Assembly (NCBI GenBank): GCA_016297645.1
Contig: JAEDGF010000003.1
Coordinates: 1-60,703, forward strand
Origin: Clostridiaceae bacterium
GTDB lineage: Bacteria > Bacillota > Clostridia > Oscillospirales > Acutalibacteraceae
Direction: 5' to 3'
DNA: 60,703 bases
The notes beneath the pieces were generated by a model. That model was not told where the DNA came from. It was given only the letters and a program-made list of their open reading frames with translations, and did no database searches. The translations under genes were made by a program, and so were the position numbers. Shown here in pieces: positions 1 to 7,617 of this stretch; position 1 is the stretch's first letter, and each line of letters starts with the position of its first letter.

Positions 1-53
1 TGAGCGAAAACCAGCCGGTCAAAACCGACACGGGTTCAAGTCCCGTCAGCCTA
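1..53 (+). other. tRNA-like 3' end (T-arm and acceptor strand), truncated by window edge
   Basis: A perfect T-arm is visible: 5-bp stem ACGGG (30-34)/CCCGT (42-46) around the consensus loop TTCAAGT, followed by a 7-nt acceptor-like strand CAGCCTA (47-53). Before it, CGGT (16-19)/ACCG (24-27) forms a small hairpin that looks like the long variable arm of a class II tRNA. The 5' half lies outside the window, no CCA is encoded, and no T33-bearing anticodon loop can be seen, so the identity cannot be named and a tRNA-derived repeat is as likely as a working tRNA. A related sequence closes the window on the other strand. Confidence 0.4.
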
Positions 54-88
54 GCGACAAAACCCTCAAAAAAGAACGGAGAAGAAAA

Positions 89-967
89 ATGAAAATTACA
101 AAAGCTGTTATCCCGGCAGCCGGACTCGGCACACGCGTACTCCCGGCATCAAAGGCTGTTCCCAAGGAAATGCTCAATATTGTGGATAAGCCCGCAATTC
201 AGTATCTCGTCGAGGAATGCGCCGCTGCGGGTATAACCGATATACTTATTATCACGAACCGCGGCAAGGGCATTATAGAGGATCATTTTGACTACGCCTT
301 CGAGCTGGAAGAAAAGCTGCTGCAAAACCCGGATAAGCGTCCGCTTTACGATGCCGTTCACAGCGTCGCAGACCTTGCCAACATATACTATATTCGCCAA
401 AAGGAAACCAAAGGACTCGGTCATGCCATTCTCGCAGCCGAGAGCTTTGTCGGAGACGAACCGTTTGCCATTCTTTACGGCGACGATATTATCGTGTCCG
501 AAACGCGTCCCGTTATCGGACAGCTTATAGACGCATACGAGAAGTATGGCAAGTGTACTACCGGCGTAAAGGAATGCCCCACCGAGCAGGTGATTAAGTA
601 TTGCACGCTTGATGTTACAAAGCTCGAAGACCGTCTTTACGATGTACACCGCATTATAGAAAAACCGAGCGAAGCAGAGATTCTCTCTCATTTTTCGGTC
701 CTCGGCAGAAATGTGGTAACTCCCGATGTTTTCGATTATATCAGGCATACTGCGCCTTCGCCCAAAACAGGCGAAGTGTATTTCAGCGAGGCACTCTCAA
801 CGCTTGCCGAAAACGGCAGACTTCTTGCCGTCGATTTCGAGGGCAAACGCTACGACATGGGAAATAAGCTCGGCATAATGCAGGCAAATGTCGAGGTCGC
901 TCTCAAACATCCCGAGATCGGCGAGGACTTCCGTCGGTACATAAAGAGTCTTGCCGCAGACCTTTGA
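89..967 (+). CDS. galU: UTP--glucose-1-phosphate uridylyltransferase
   Basis: Makes UDP-glucose from UTP and glucose 1-phosphate in the cytoplasm, the donor for cell-envelope glycans and glycolipids. The 292-residue protein has the usual GalU length. The nucleotide-binding signature AAGLGTRVLPASK lies at residues 10-22, with KEM just after it, followed by the GalU-type YIRQKETKGLGHA segment and a YGDD metal-site motif. The start is supported by a GGAG element about 7 bases upstream (CGGAGAAGAAAA). PgcA, which supplies glucose 1-phosphate, is encoded 1.5 kb downstream, so the two consecutive steps from glucose 6-phosphate to UDP-glucose are close together. It lies 36 bases after the tRNA-like sequence; I saw no promoter in the short space between. 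Confidence 0.96.
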   Translation: MKITKAVIPAAGLGTRVLPASKAVPKEMLNIVDKPAIQYLVEECAAAGITDILIITNRGKGIIEDHFDYAFELEEKLLQNPDKRPLYDAVHSVADLANIYYIRQKETKGLGHAILAAESFVGDEPFAILYGDDIIVSETRPVIGQLIDAYEKYGKCTTGVKECPTEQVIKYCTLDVTKLEDRLYDVHRIIEKPSEAEILSHFSVLGRNVVTPDVFDYIRHTAPSPKTGEVYFSEALSTLAENGRLLAVDFEGKRYDMGNKLGIMQANVEVALKHPEIGEDFRRYIKSLAADL

Positions 968-977
968 AAGGGAAACT

Positions 978-2345
978 ATGATTAAACAGGATATATTGAA
1001 GAAAAACGATGTTATCGAGCTTGAAATAACGGATTTTACCTCGGAGGGAAGCGGAGTAGGGCATAAAAACTCGATGGCTGTCTTTGTAGCGGGCGCAGCC
1101 CCCGGCGATACCGTCGAGTGCGTTGTAATTAAAGTAAAACCCAATTATGCGGTCGCAAAGCTCCTCAATGTCATAAAAGCCTCCCCTGACAGGATAATTC
1201 CCGACTGCCGCGTTTTTCCGCGCTGCGGCGGCTGTGCGTTTCGTCATATTTCGTATGAAGCGGAGCTGCGGATGAAGCAGAAAAGAGTCGCCGACGCTGT
1301 AAAAAGAGTAGGACATATTGAGCTCGCGCCGGAAGAGATAGTCCCGTCGCCCTCGGAAAAGCATTACCGGAACAAAGCTCAGTACCCGGTTTCTCTTGAA
1401 GGCGGCAGACTTTCAATCGGGTTCTACGCTCCCTTTTCACACCGCGTCATCGACTGCAAGACCTGCCTTTTGCAGCCGGAGAGCTTTTCCGTTATTCTGC
1501 GCACCGTCGCGAGATGGGCTGAAAAGTATAAAGTATCGGTGTATGACGAGAGAAAACACACCGGACTTCTGCGCCACATATATATAAGAAAAGCGTTTGC
1601 AACGGGTGAAACCATGGTGTGCCTTGTTGAAAACGGCGAAAAAATGTTTAAGACGGATGTGCTTGTGAACGAGCTTATAAAGGCGGATCCGAGCATAAAA
1701 ACTGTGCTTATAAATAAAAATCCTGTCGACACCAATGTTGTTCTCGGCGGGAAAAACACCGTGCTTTACGGTGACGGGTACATAACGGACGAGCTGCTCG
1801 GCGTGCGGTTCCGCATTTCGCCGCTGTCGTTTTATCAGGTGAACCACGATCAGGCGGAGCGTCTTTATTCAAAAGTGCGTGAATACATTCTCGGCGGAAA
1901 AACGGATACGGTGCTTGACCTGTACTGCGGTGCGGGTACGATAGGACTTACTCTGGCAGGCAGCGTGAAAAAGCTTGTCGGAGTTGAAATAGTACCCGAT
2001 GCGGTTCGTGACGCGCGATATAACGCCGAGATCAATAATATTGAAAACGCCGAGTTTATCTGCGGCGACGCAGCTGACGCAGCCGAAAAACTCGCTGCCG
2101 ACGGTATTACTCCCGACTCGGTCATTCTCGATCCGCCGCGAAAGGGCTGCTCTCCGGAGCTTTTGGAAACGGTTGCTTCAATGTCGCCCGAAAGGATAGT
2201 TTATGTTTCGTGCGATCCCGCGACCTTCGCGCGCGACTGCGCCGTTCTCGCACGGCACGGTTACAATCTCAAACGCTATACTCCCTTTGATATGTTCGCA
2301 AGAACCGCCCATGTTGAAACCGTAGGGCTGCTTTTGAAGGATTAA
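978..2345 (+). CDS. rlmD: 23S rRNA (uracil-5)-methyltransferase, RlmD/RumA family
   Basis: SAM-dependent enzyme that makes 5-methyluridine in 23S rRNA; in Gram-positives one such protein (RlmCD) can modify two sites. Visible parts of the 455-residue protein: an N-terminal TRAM RNA-binding domain (about 10-68), an iron-sulfur cysteine set (Cys77, Cys83, Cys86 and Cys163 in CKTC), the SAM loop VLDLYCGAGTIG (312-323), DPPRKGC (385-391) and the catalytic cysteine in YVSCDPATFARD (Cys412). I start at the ATG at 978, preceded by GAAAGGGA at a normal distance; an in-frame extension to 951 overlaps galU and lacks a ribosome site. It follows galU by 10 bases, so the two are probably co-transcribed. 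Whether it methylates U747, U1939 or both cannot be read from sequence. Confidence 0.92.
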   Translation: MIKQDILKKNDVIELEITDFTSEGSGVGHKNSMAVFVAGAAPGDTVECVVIKVKPNYAVAKLLNVIKASPDRIIPDCRVFPRCGGCAFRHISYEAELRMKQKRVADAVKRVGHIELAPEEIVPSPSEKHYRNKAQYPVSLEGGRLSIGFYAPFSHRVIDCKTCLLQPESFSVILRTVARWAEKYKVSVYDERKHTGLLRHIYIRKAFATGETMVCLVENGEKMFKTDVLVNELIKADPSIKTVLINKNPVDTNVVLGGKNTVLYGDGYITDELLGVRFRISPLSFYQVNHDQAERLYSKVREYILGGKTDTVLDLYCGAGTIGLTLAGSVKKLVGVEIVPDAVRDARYNAEINNIENAEFICGDAADAAEKLAADGITPDSVILDPPRKGCSPELLETVASMSPERIVYVSCDPATFARDCAVLARHGYNLKRYTPFDMFARTAHVETVGLLLKD

Positions 2346-2381
2346 CCCAATATTTTGTACCGTATTTTTTGCTTTATCCTA

Positions 2382-2410
2382 TTGTAATAGTCTGCAAGAA
2401 AGGGTATAAT
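2382..2410 (+). promoter_or_regulatory. Sigma-A-type promoter for pgcA
   Basis: TTGTAA (2382-2387) and a perfect TATAAT (2405-2410) are separated by 17 bases. The predicted leader is about 70 nt and contains a small CGCGG/CCGCG hairpin near 2435-2450 with no T-run. Inferred from pattern only. Confidence 0.7.
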
Positions 2411-2486
2411 TATAATCAGCGGTATTATAGCGCGGACTTCCCGCGATACTACATATTTATTTCAAAAACGAAAGGCGTGAACGACA

Positions 2487-4208
2487 GTGAATGACGCAAA
2501 TGCTTTATATAAAGAGTGGTGCGAAAAAGCCACTGACCCCGAGATCGCAGCCGAGCTTAAAGCGATTGACGGAAACGAAGAGGAGATAAAGGACCGCTTT
2601 TGGCAGGATCTCTCCTTCGGCACAGCCGGACTCAGAGGGGTCCTCGGTGCTGGAACAAACAGAATGAACATTTATACCGTCCGCAAGGCAACACGCGGAC
2701 TTTGCCGTTATCTGAACGATGATTTCGGTTCTCCCTCGTGTGTTATCGGATACGATTCGAGAATAAACAGCGAGCGTTTCGCAAAAGAGGCTGCCTGTGT
2801 TCTCGCCTCCGGCGGCGTTAAAGTATGGCTTTTCCCGGAGCTTATTCCCACGCCGATAGTTGCCTTTGCCGTCCGCGAGCTTAAATGCAGCTCCGGTATT
2901 ATCATAACGGCGAGTCACAATCCGTCAAAATACAACGGCTACAAGTGCTACGACGAGCGCGGTTATCAGATGACCGACGCGGCGGCAGACAAGACCCTCG
3001 CGTATATCAACAAGACCGATATGTTCGGTGACGACGAGATTGCCGATTTTGACGAAGCGGTAGCAGACGGAAGAATCCGGTATGTGGGAACGGATGTGAC
3101 AGATAAGTATTATTCGCTTGTTGAAAAGCGTCTTGTTTCCCCCGAGGTTCCCAAAAAAGCCGGACTCAGCGTCATTTATACACCCCTTAACGGCACAGGC
3201 AACAAGCCCGTACGCCGTATTCTCGATACGATAGGCATTAAGGATGTGACCGTTGTCGGCACGCAGGAGCTGCCCGACGGCAATTTCCCGACTTGTCCGT
3301 TCCCCAATCCCGAAATCAGGGAAGCGTTCAATGAAGCGCTTAAAGTTGCCGAAACGAAAAAGGCGGATATTCTTCTCGCGACAGACCCCGACTGCGACAG
3401 AGTCGGAATCGCGGTTCTCCACAACGGTGAGTATGTTCTTTTGACCGGAAACGATGTCGGCTGCATTCTTATCGACTATATTTTGTCACAGAAGAAAAAT
3501 GCCGGTACGCTCTGCGAAAAGCAGGTTGTAATAAAGTCGATAGTTACCACCGACATGGCGGCGCTTATTGCCGAGCATTACGGCGCGCAGGTCGTTGAAG
3601 TGCTTACCGGCTTCAAGTATATAGGCGAATATATCACTCAGCTTGAAGAAAAAGGCGAAGCCGACCGTTTTGAGATAGGCTTTGAGGAGAGCTACGGCTA
3701 CCTGACGGGCGCTCACACCCGTGACAAGGATGCGGTAAACGCGTCTATGATGATATGTGAAGCCGCCTCCTTTTATAAGCTCAAAGGTGAAACGCTTGTC
3801 GATGCTCTGAATTCGCTGCATAGTCGCTTTGGCTTCTGGCAGAACAGCCTTTTCAACTTCTATTTCGAAGGAGCGGACGGCATGGCAAAAATGTCCGCAA
3901 TAATGGAAAAACTGAGAAGTGCATTCCCGACAAGCCTTGGCGGCGTCCGTGTTATCGGTGTTGACGATTATAAAACGGGTTTGTCGCACGATTTCGAAGC
4001 AGGTACGGAAAAACCGGTTTCGCTTCCGAAATCGAATGTTATAGCTCTGAAACTCTGCGGCGGAGATAAAGTCATAATCCGTCCGGCAGGCACGGAGCCG
4101 AAAATAAAGGTGTACACAATGGTGCGCGAAAAGGATGAGAACGCCGCGGCGGCAAAAACCTCCCTTTATGAAAAAGAATTGCTGTCCGTTGTGGGAATAG
4201 GTGAGTAA
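2487..4208 (+). CDS. pgcA: Alpha-phosphoglucomutase/phosphomannomutase
   Basis: Interconverts glucose 6-phosphate and glucose 1-phosphate through a phosphoserine enzyme. All four family signatures are present in the 573-residue protein: phosphoserine loop TASHNPSKYNGYK (Ser143), metal loop DPDCDR (300-305), sugar-binding GFEESYGYLTG (near 400) and the phosphate-binding RPAGTEPK loop near the C-terminus. The length fits the alpha-PGM branch of Firmicutes (PgcA). The start is GTG at 2487 behind AAAGGCG. It has its own strong promoter and supplies the substrate of GalU. A 30-codon membrane-peptide gene begins one base after its stop. Confidence 0.93.
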   Translation: MNDANALYKEWCEKATDPEIAAELKAIDGNEEEIKDRFWQDLSFGTAGLRGVLGAGTNRMNIYTVRKATRGLCRYLNDDFGSPSCVIGYDSRINSERFAKEAACVLASGGVKVWLFPELIPTPIVAFAVRELKCSSGIIITASHNPSKYNGYKCYDERGYQMTDAAADKTLAYINKTDMFGDDEIADFDEAVADGRIRYVGTDVTDKYYSLVEKRLVSPEVPKKAGLSVIYTPLNGTGNKPVRRILDTIGIKDVTVVGTQELPDGNFPTCPFPNPEIREAFNEALKVAETKKADILLATDPDCDRVGIAVLHNGEYVLLTGNDVGCILIDYILSQKKNAGTLCEKQVVIKSIVTTDMAALIAEHYGAQVVEVLTGFKYIGEYITQLEEKGEADRFEIGFEESYGYLTGAHTRDKDAVNASMMICEAASFYKLKGETLVDALNSLHSRFGFWQNSLFNFYFEGADGMAKMSAIMEKLRSAFPTSLGGVRVIGVDDYKTGLSHDFEAGTEKPVSLPKSNVIALKLCGGDKVIIRPAGTEPKIKVYTMVREKDENAAAAKTSLYEKELLSVVGIGE

Positions 4209-4209
4209 G

Positions 4210-4302
4210 ATGAACAAGAAATTTACAAGGATCGTTGCTATAATACTTGCGGCGCTTATGGTTCTGAGCGTCTGCGTAGTGGCAATTTATGCAATATTCT
4301 GA
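4210..4302 (+). CDS. 30-residue single-span membrane peptide
   Basis: Short open frame starting with ATG one base after the pgcA stop, preceded by the GGTGAG of the pgcA end as a possible ribosome site. It encodes a basic N-terminus (MNKKFTRI) followed by about 22 uninterrupted hydrophobic residues ending at AIYAIF and TGA. This is the pattern of a small inner-membrane protein with an N-in orientation. I do not recognise a family; the shape resembles the small membrane anchors of Firmicutes (such as Prli42 of the stressosome), but that is only a resemblance. Tight coupling to pgcA and codon use like the neighbours favour translation. Confidence 0.5.
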   Translation: MNKKFTRIVAIILAALMVLSVCVVAIYAIF

Positions 4303-4334
4303 ACCCGGAAATAAAAAATAATGGAGGAAACGAA

Positions 4335-6218
4335 ATGAAACGGAACTTTATAACGAAGCTCACGGCAATTCTTATGGTGCTTTTGCTCGTGACGGTATAT
4401 CCTGTTTCGGCTGCCGCCGCGTCAACGCTGCGCAATTCCGAAATAGTGTATGTACCCGATATGAATTCGATCGCACTCTATGAGATAACGCCCGATATGG
4501 GGTTTAAGATAGGTAAGGAAACGCTTGTATTCAGCACATCTTCCGAGCAGTTTACCGATGCCGTTTCCGGTATAATCGGCGGTGCGATGGCTGCCGCGCT
4601 TGATGCAAATGCGGGAGCCGCAAAAATTTCCGCTGCCATCAACAGAATGTTCAGCAACATTCAGATGAACAAGTACGGCAGATCGGAAAATACCGAAATT
4701 GCTCCTCTTACTTATCAGACTCCCATGTCGTATCACATGGAGGAGGATGTTTATTCCGCGAATATCAAGGCACTTGCCGAAAAATCGGGCGGAACCGTTT
4801 CGGCTGACGATATCTATGTGTTCAATTACGACTGGCGTTTAAGCCCCCTCGCTAACGCCGAAAAGCTTAAATCGTACATAGATATGGTGACCTCCAAAAA
4901 GGAAGTCGACAGAGTCGCACTTATCTCCGGCGGCACCGGTGGCAATGTTGTAAACAGCTATCTCTATAAGTATGAAGAACACGCCAAGGAAAATCTTCTG
5001 TCCTGCATTTTCCTTGATTCCGCGGCGATGGGCAACTCCCTTATGGGCGCTGTAATGAGCGGCGATGTTGTCAGCAGTAAAAAGAAGGTCAACCGCGAGG
5101 AAGGCGAGGACGACATATTCGAGAACATTAAGGATGTATACGAGAGCATAACCGGTGATGATGTCGGAAACGCGATCGCGAGATACATTGAACAGGATCC
5201 CGGCGGAATCGTTACCGCAATGCTTTCACGTTACATAGGCGAGAAGAATTACGCAGAGCTGTGGGCAAAGCTCGGTCTTGTTATTTTCTCGAAGATAGCA
5301 GCCGATCAGAACCTTTTCAGAAAAATCGGCTCGGGCTACAAAAAGATTCTTAGCGCCTCTGCAAGTAAGATCTACGATGAAGTACTTATAAATAACCTTC
5401 GCTATGTCCCCGGCTTTTGGGCGCTTGTTCCCGATGAGGATTTTGACGATGCGGTCAAAACAATGTTCGGCTCGAAGGAAAACATGACCAAGGAGCTTCG
5501 CGACATGGCATATGGCTACCGTGAGGTCATGAACGCCACGGAACAGACTCTCACGAGGACGCAGTCCGACGGCATCAACACCTGTGTTGTTGCGGGCTAC
5601 GGAATGCAGATGATTCCCGTTACCGGCAGAATTGACGAGCAGTCCGACGGCTTTGAGGCGACCCGTTATGCCGGTATGGGCGTAAGAACAGGCGACATCG
5701 ACAGCAAGGTTTCGGTCGCAAAGAAATGCACCAACGGCAACCATAACCACATGGAGCCGCAGAAATGCTGCGACGCGTCCACCTGCTTCCTGCCCGATCA
5801 GACATGGTTTATCTGCAACCATAAAAACATGGACTACGGCTCGGAAACGGCAGCAAAGTTCATTCTTTGGCTTGCTCTCTCCAAGGAACAGCGCAGCGTA
5901 ATTCAGAACGATATGTACCCGCAGTATCTCCGCAAGGCGATAATCGGCGACAGAGTATATGCGTATTCCACGCTTGAAGATGCGGAGCAGAACGACTATT
6001 ATTACGGCGACCTCAATGTTGACGGCGCTATAAGTGTTGACGACGCGAGAATAGCTCTCCGCTACTCGGTCGGTCTTGAAGGTACACCGTCAAGAATTCT
6101 CGTCAAGGTCGGCGATGTCAACGGTGACGGAAAGATAACCATTGACGATGCTCGTCTTATCCTCCGTTACTCGGTCGGTCTTGACGACACCTTCCCGGTA
6201 GTCAGCAAGAAAAAATAA
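4335..6218 (+). CDS. Secreted LCAT-like alpha/beta-hydrolase-fold protein with C-terminal dockerin
   Basis: A 627-residue exported protein. Residues 1-29 form a signal peptide (MKRNFITK, hydrophobic core, VSAAAAS). The middle resembles lecithin:cholesterol acyltransferase-like hydrolases: NYDWRLSP (164-171) and the strand-turn RVALISGGTGGNVV (193-206) sit where family members have YDWR and the GHSMGG nucleophile elbow. The nucleophile serine is absent: the elbow reads SGGTGG, so Gly or, with a one-residue shift, Thr occupies the site. A type I dockerin follows, with two calcium loops, DLNVDGAISVDDAR (from about 559) and DVNGDGKITIDDAR (from about 595), each followed by LRYSVGL. The family is known for lipase or acyltransferase activity; whether this member is active is open. 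RBS GGAGG lies at 4322-4326; the gene may be read from the pgcA promoter. Confidence 0.8.
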   Translation: MKRNFITKLTAILMVLLLVTVYPVSAAAASTLRNSEIVYVPDMNSIALYEITPDMGFKIGKETLVFSTSSEQFTDAVSGIIGGAMAAALDANAGAAKISAAINRMFSNIQMNKYGRSENTEIAPLTYQTPMSYHMEEDVYSANIKALAEKSGGTVSADDIYVFNYDWRLSPLANAEKLKSYIDMVTSKKEVDRVALISGGTGGNVVNSYLYKYEEHAKENLLSCIFLDSAAMGNSLMGAVMSGDVVSSKKKVNREEGEDDIFENIKDVYESITGDDVGNAIARYIEQDPGGIVTAMLSRYIGEKNYAELWAKLGLVIFSKIAADQNLFRKIGSGYKKILSASASKIYDEVLINNLRYVPGFWALVPDEDFDDAVKTMFGSKENMTKELRDMAYGYREVMNATEQTLTRTQSDGINTCVVAGYGMQMIPVTGRIDEQSDGFEATRYAGMGVRTGDIDSKVSVAKKCTNGNHNHMEPQKCCDASTCFLPDQTWFICNHKNMDYGSETAAKFILWLALSKEQRSVIQNDMYPQYLRKAIIGDRVYAYSTLEDAEQNDYYYGDLNVDGAISVDDARIALRYSVGLEGTPSRILVKVGDVNGDGKITIDDARLILRYSVGLDDTFPVVSKKK

Positions 6219-6231
6219 GAATAATTAGGCG

Positions 6232-6269
6232 AAAAAAAGGCATGGGGCTAAATTGCTCCGTGCCTTTTT
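6232..6269 (+). terminator. Rho-independent terminator after the dockerin gene
   Basis: GGCATGGGGC (6239-6248)/GCTCCGTGCC (6255-6264) pair fully with two G-T wobbles, loop TAAATT, flanked by an A-run and followed by TTTTT. Confidence 0.85.
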
Positions 6270-6378
6270 GGCTGCCGGAAGAGAATCGGAACAAAGATTA
6301 AGTGATGATGCCTGTGCCCCGATCTCCTTCTCAAAGGATGTATTTTTACAATTGATTTTTTGTTTGTGCATTTTGCCT

Positions 6379-6408
6379 ATGACATTTTTTCTGTAAATAT
6401 GCTATAAT
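6379..6408 (+). promoter_or_regulatory. Extended -10 promoter for carD
   Basis: TGCTATAAT (-10 at 6403-6408 with the TGN extension) and a weak -35 ATGACA (6379-6384), 18 bases apart. The extended -10 probably compensates for the poor -35. Confidence 0.65.
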
Positions 6409-6414
6409 GGAGTA

Positions 6415-6548
6415 AATAATGAAAAAAGGCAGCGTGCCGCCGCGCAGTTTTCTTCGGGAGATATGTACGAAGAAACCTGTGGCGTACAAACGCGCCGGTC
6501 AATGCCGGCTGGAGCTGTCTGAAATTAACGGAACGGGAGTGCAGCAGA
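6415..6548 (+). other. Structured 5' leader of carD (gap 6219-6548)
   Basis: The 330-base gap before carD holds the terminator, the promoter and a leader of about 135 nt. The leader carries two hairpins: TTTCTTCG (6449-6456)/CGAAGAAA (6468-6475), a perfect 8-bp stem, and GCCGGT/GCCGGC around a CAAT loop near 6495-6510. A 45-codon frame from ATG 6419 runs into the start of carD but has no good ribosome site and no protein-like composition, so I do not call it a gene. Confidence 0.4.
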
Positions 6549-7055
6549 ATGTTTGAAATCGGAACATATGTTTTATACGGAGCTAACGGTGTCTGTAAAA
6601 TCGAAGGTAAAACGACAGACAAAATAGCGGGCGAAGAAAGGGAATACTATGTCCTTGCGCCTGCCGGAATCACCGGAGCTGCTATCATGGTTCCGGCGGA
6701 CAATCAGGCGCTTCTTGCCAAAATGAAAGAGATCATCTCCGGAGATGAAATATCCCGGCTTATAGAAGCCGTGAAAAAAAGCCCTCTGATATGGGAAAAC
6801 GACAACAAAAAACGAAACGAGCTTTTCGGCGAGATACTCGCAAGGGCAGACAGAAAAGACATTATGCTCTTAATAAGAAGTATACTCATAAAAAAGAAGG
6901 AGCTTGCTTTGTCCGGGAAAAAGCTCACGCTCTCCGATGATAATATGCTTAAACGAGCTGAAAAACTGATAAATGACGAATTTGCGGTGGCTCTCGGAAT
7001 TGAGAGCGGTGCTGTTCCGGACTTCATCCGCGAAAAAATGAGCGTGGCGGAATAA
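6549..7055 (+). CDS. CarD family transcriptional regulator
   Basis: A 168-residue protein with the CarD/CdnL/TRCF RNA-polymerase-interaction domain at its N-terminus (residues 1-60: FEIGTYVLYGANGVCKI, then EREYYVL and MVPADN), the Tudor-like fold that binds the RNA polymerase beta subunit. The rest is helical and charged, as in CarD proteins that touch promoter DNA upstream of the -10 and stabilise open complexes. RBS GGGAG lies upstream (ACGGGAGTGCAGCAG). It stands alone behind an extended -10 promoter and a structured leader, and mazF follows with its own probable promoter. Family assignment is firm; the genes it controls are unknown. Confidence 0.88.
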   Translation: MFEIGTYVLYGANGVCKIEGKTTDKIAGEEREYYVLAPAGITGAAIMVPADNQALLAKMKEIISGDEISRLIEAVKKSPLIWENDNKKRNELFGEILARADRKDIMLLIRSILIKKKELALSGKKLTLSDDNMLKRAEKLINDEFAVALGIESGAVPDFIREKMSVAE

Positions 7056-7069
7056 ACTTTTTTAATTTT

Positions 7070-7099
7070 TTGATTATTTTATTGAAATAACGGTAAAAA
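7070..7099 (+). promoter_or_regulatory. Possible promoter for mazF
   Basis: TTGATT (7070-7075) and TAAAAA (7094-7099) separated by 18 bases in the 78-base gap between carD and mazF. The -10 is weak and the region is AT-rich, so this is tentative. Confidence 0.4.
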
Positions 7100-7133
7100 T
7101 ACTTCCGAAAGAAAAAACAGGGAGTGATTTTCA

Positions 7134-7475
7134 ATGACCGTTAAACGAGGGGACATATATTACGCCGATCTCAGTCCCGTTGTCGGCTCTGAGCAGGGAG
7201 GTGTTCGCCCTGTGCTGATAATACAAAACGACATGGGTAACAAATACAGCCCCACTGTGATAGCGGCTGCAATAACAAGCAAAAAATATAAAACGCCGTT
7301 GCCAACGCACATAAATGTGAATGCGGACGGATGCGGTTTACAGCAGGATTCCGTCGTGCTGCTCGAACAGGTCAGGACCATTGACAAAAAAAGGCTGCGC
7401 GAACACATGGGCAGCCTCGGTGACGCGGAAATGAGCCGCATAAATGACGCACTTTCGGTCAGCTTCGGCTTGTAA
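7134..7475 (+). CDS. mazF: MazF/EndoA-type mRNA interferase (type II toxin)
   Basis: A 113-residue protein of the PemK/MazF fold, closest in appearance to the EndoA (NdoA) group of Firmicutes. Family landmarks: the N-terminal VKRGDIYYADLSPVVGSEQGGVRPV, VLIIQND, the ITS strand, and QDSVVLLEQVRTIDKKRL. Members cut single-stranded RNA at short recognition sequences in the cytoplasm and are normally held inactive by a ribbon-helix-helix antitoxin encoded just upstream. Here the upstream neighbour is carD and no antitoxin-sized frame lies between, so it is an orphan in this window. The start at ATG 7134 follows GGGAGTGATTTTCA. The length is normal and no key region looks damaged. The target sequence cannot be read off. 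Confidence 0.92.
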   Translation: MTVKRGDIYYADLSPVVGSEQGGVRPVLIIQNDMGNKYSPTVIAAAITSKKYKTPLPTHINVNADGCGLQQDSVVLLEQVRTIDKKRLREHMGSLGDAEMSRINDALSVSFGL

Positions 7476-7617
7476 AAAACGCTTTTATTTTTTGTATATT
7501 CACAAAAAAATATGGAAATTGCCTTCGCGGTATGATAAAATATATTTTCGGTGGGAATAAAGCATACGGCTTTGTTCCATTTCAGTAAGTAGTATCAGCC
7601 GCGGAGGTTTTATAATT

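Noticed and set aside
951..977. Upstream extension of the RlmD-type gene
   Set aside because: It overlaps the galU end, and a good GAAAGGGA site supports the ATG at 978.
6419..6556. 45-codon frame in the carD leader
   Set aside because: No ribosome site, overlap with the carD start and odd composition; better explained as structured leader.
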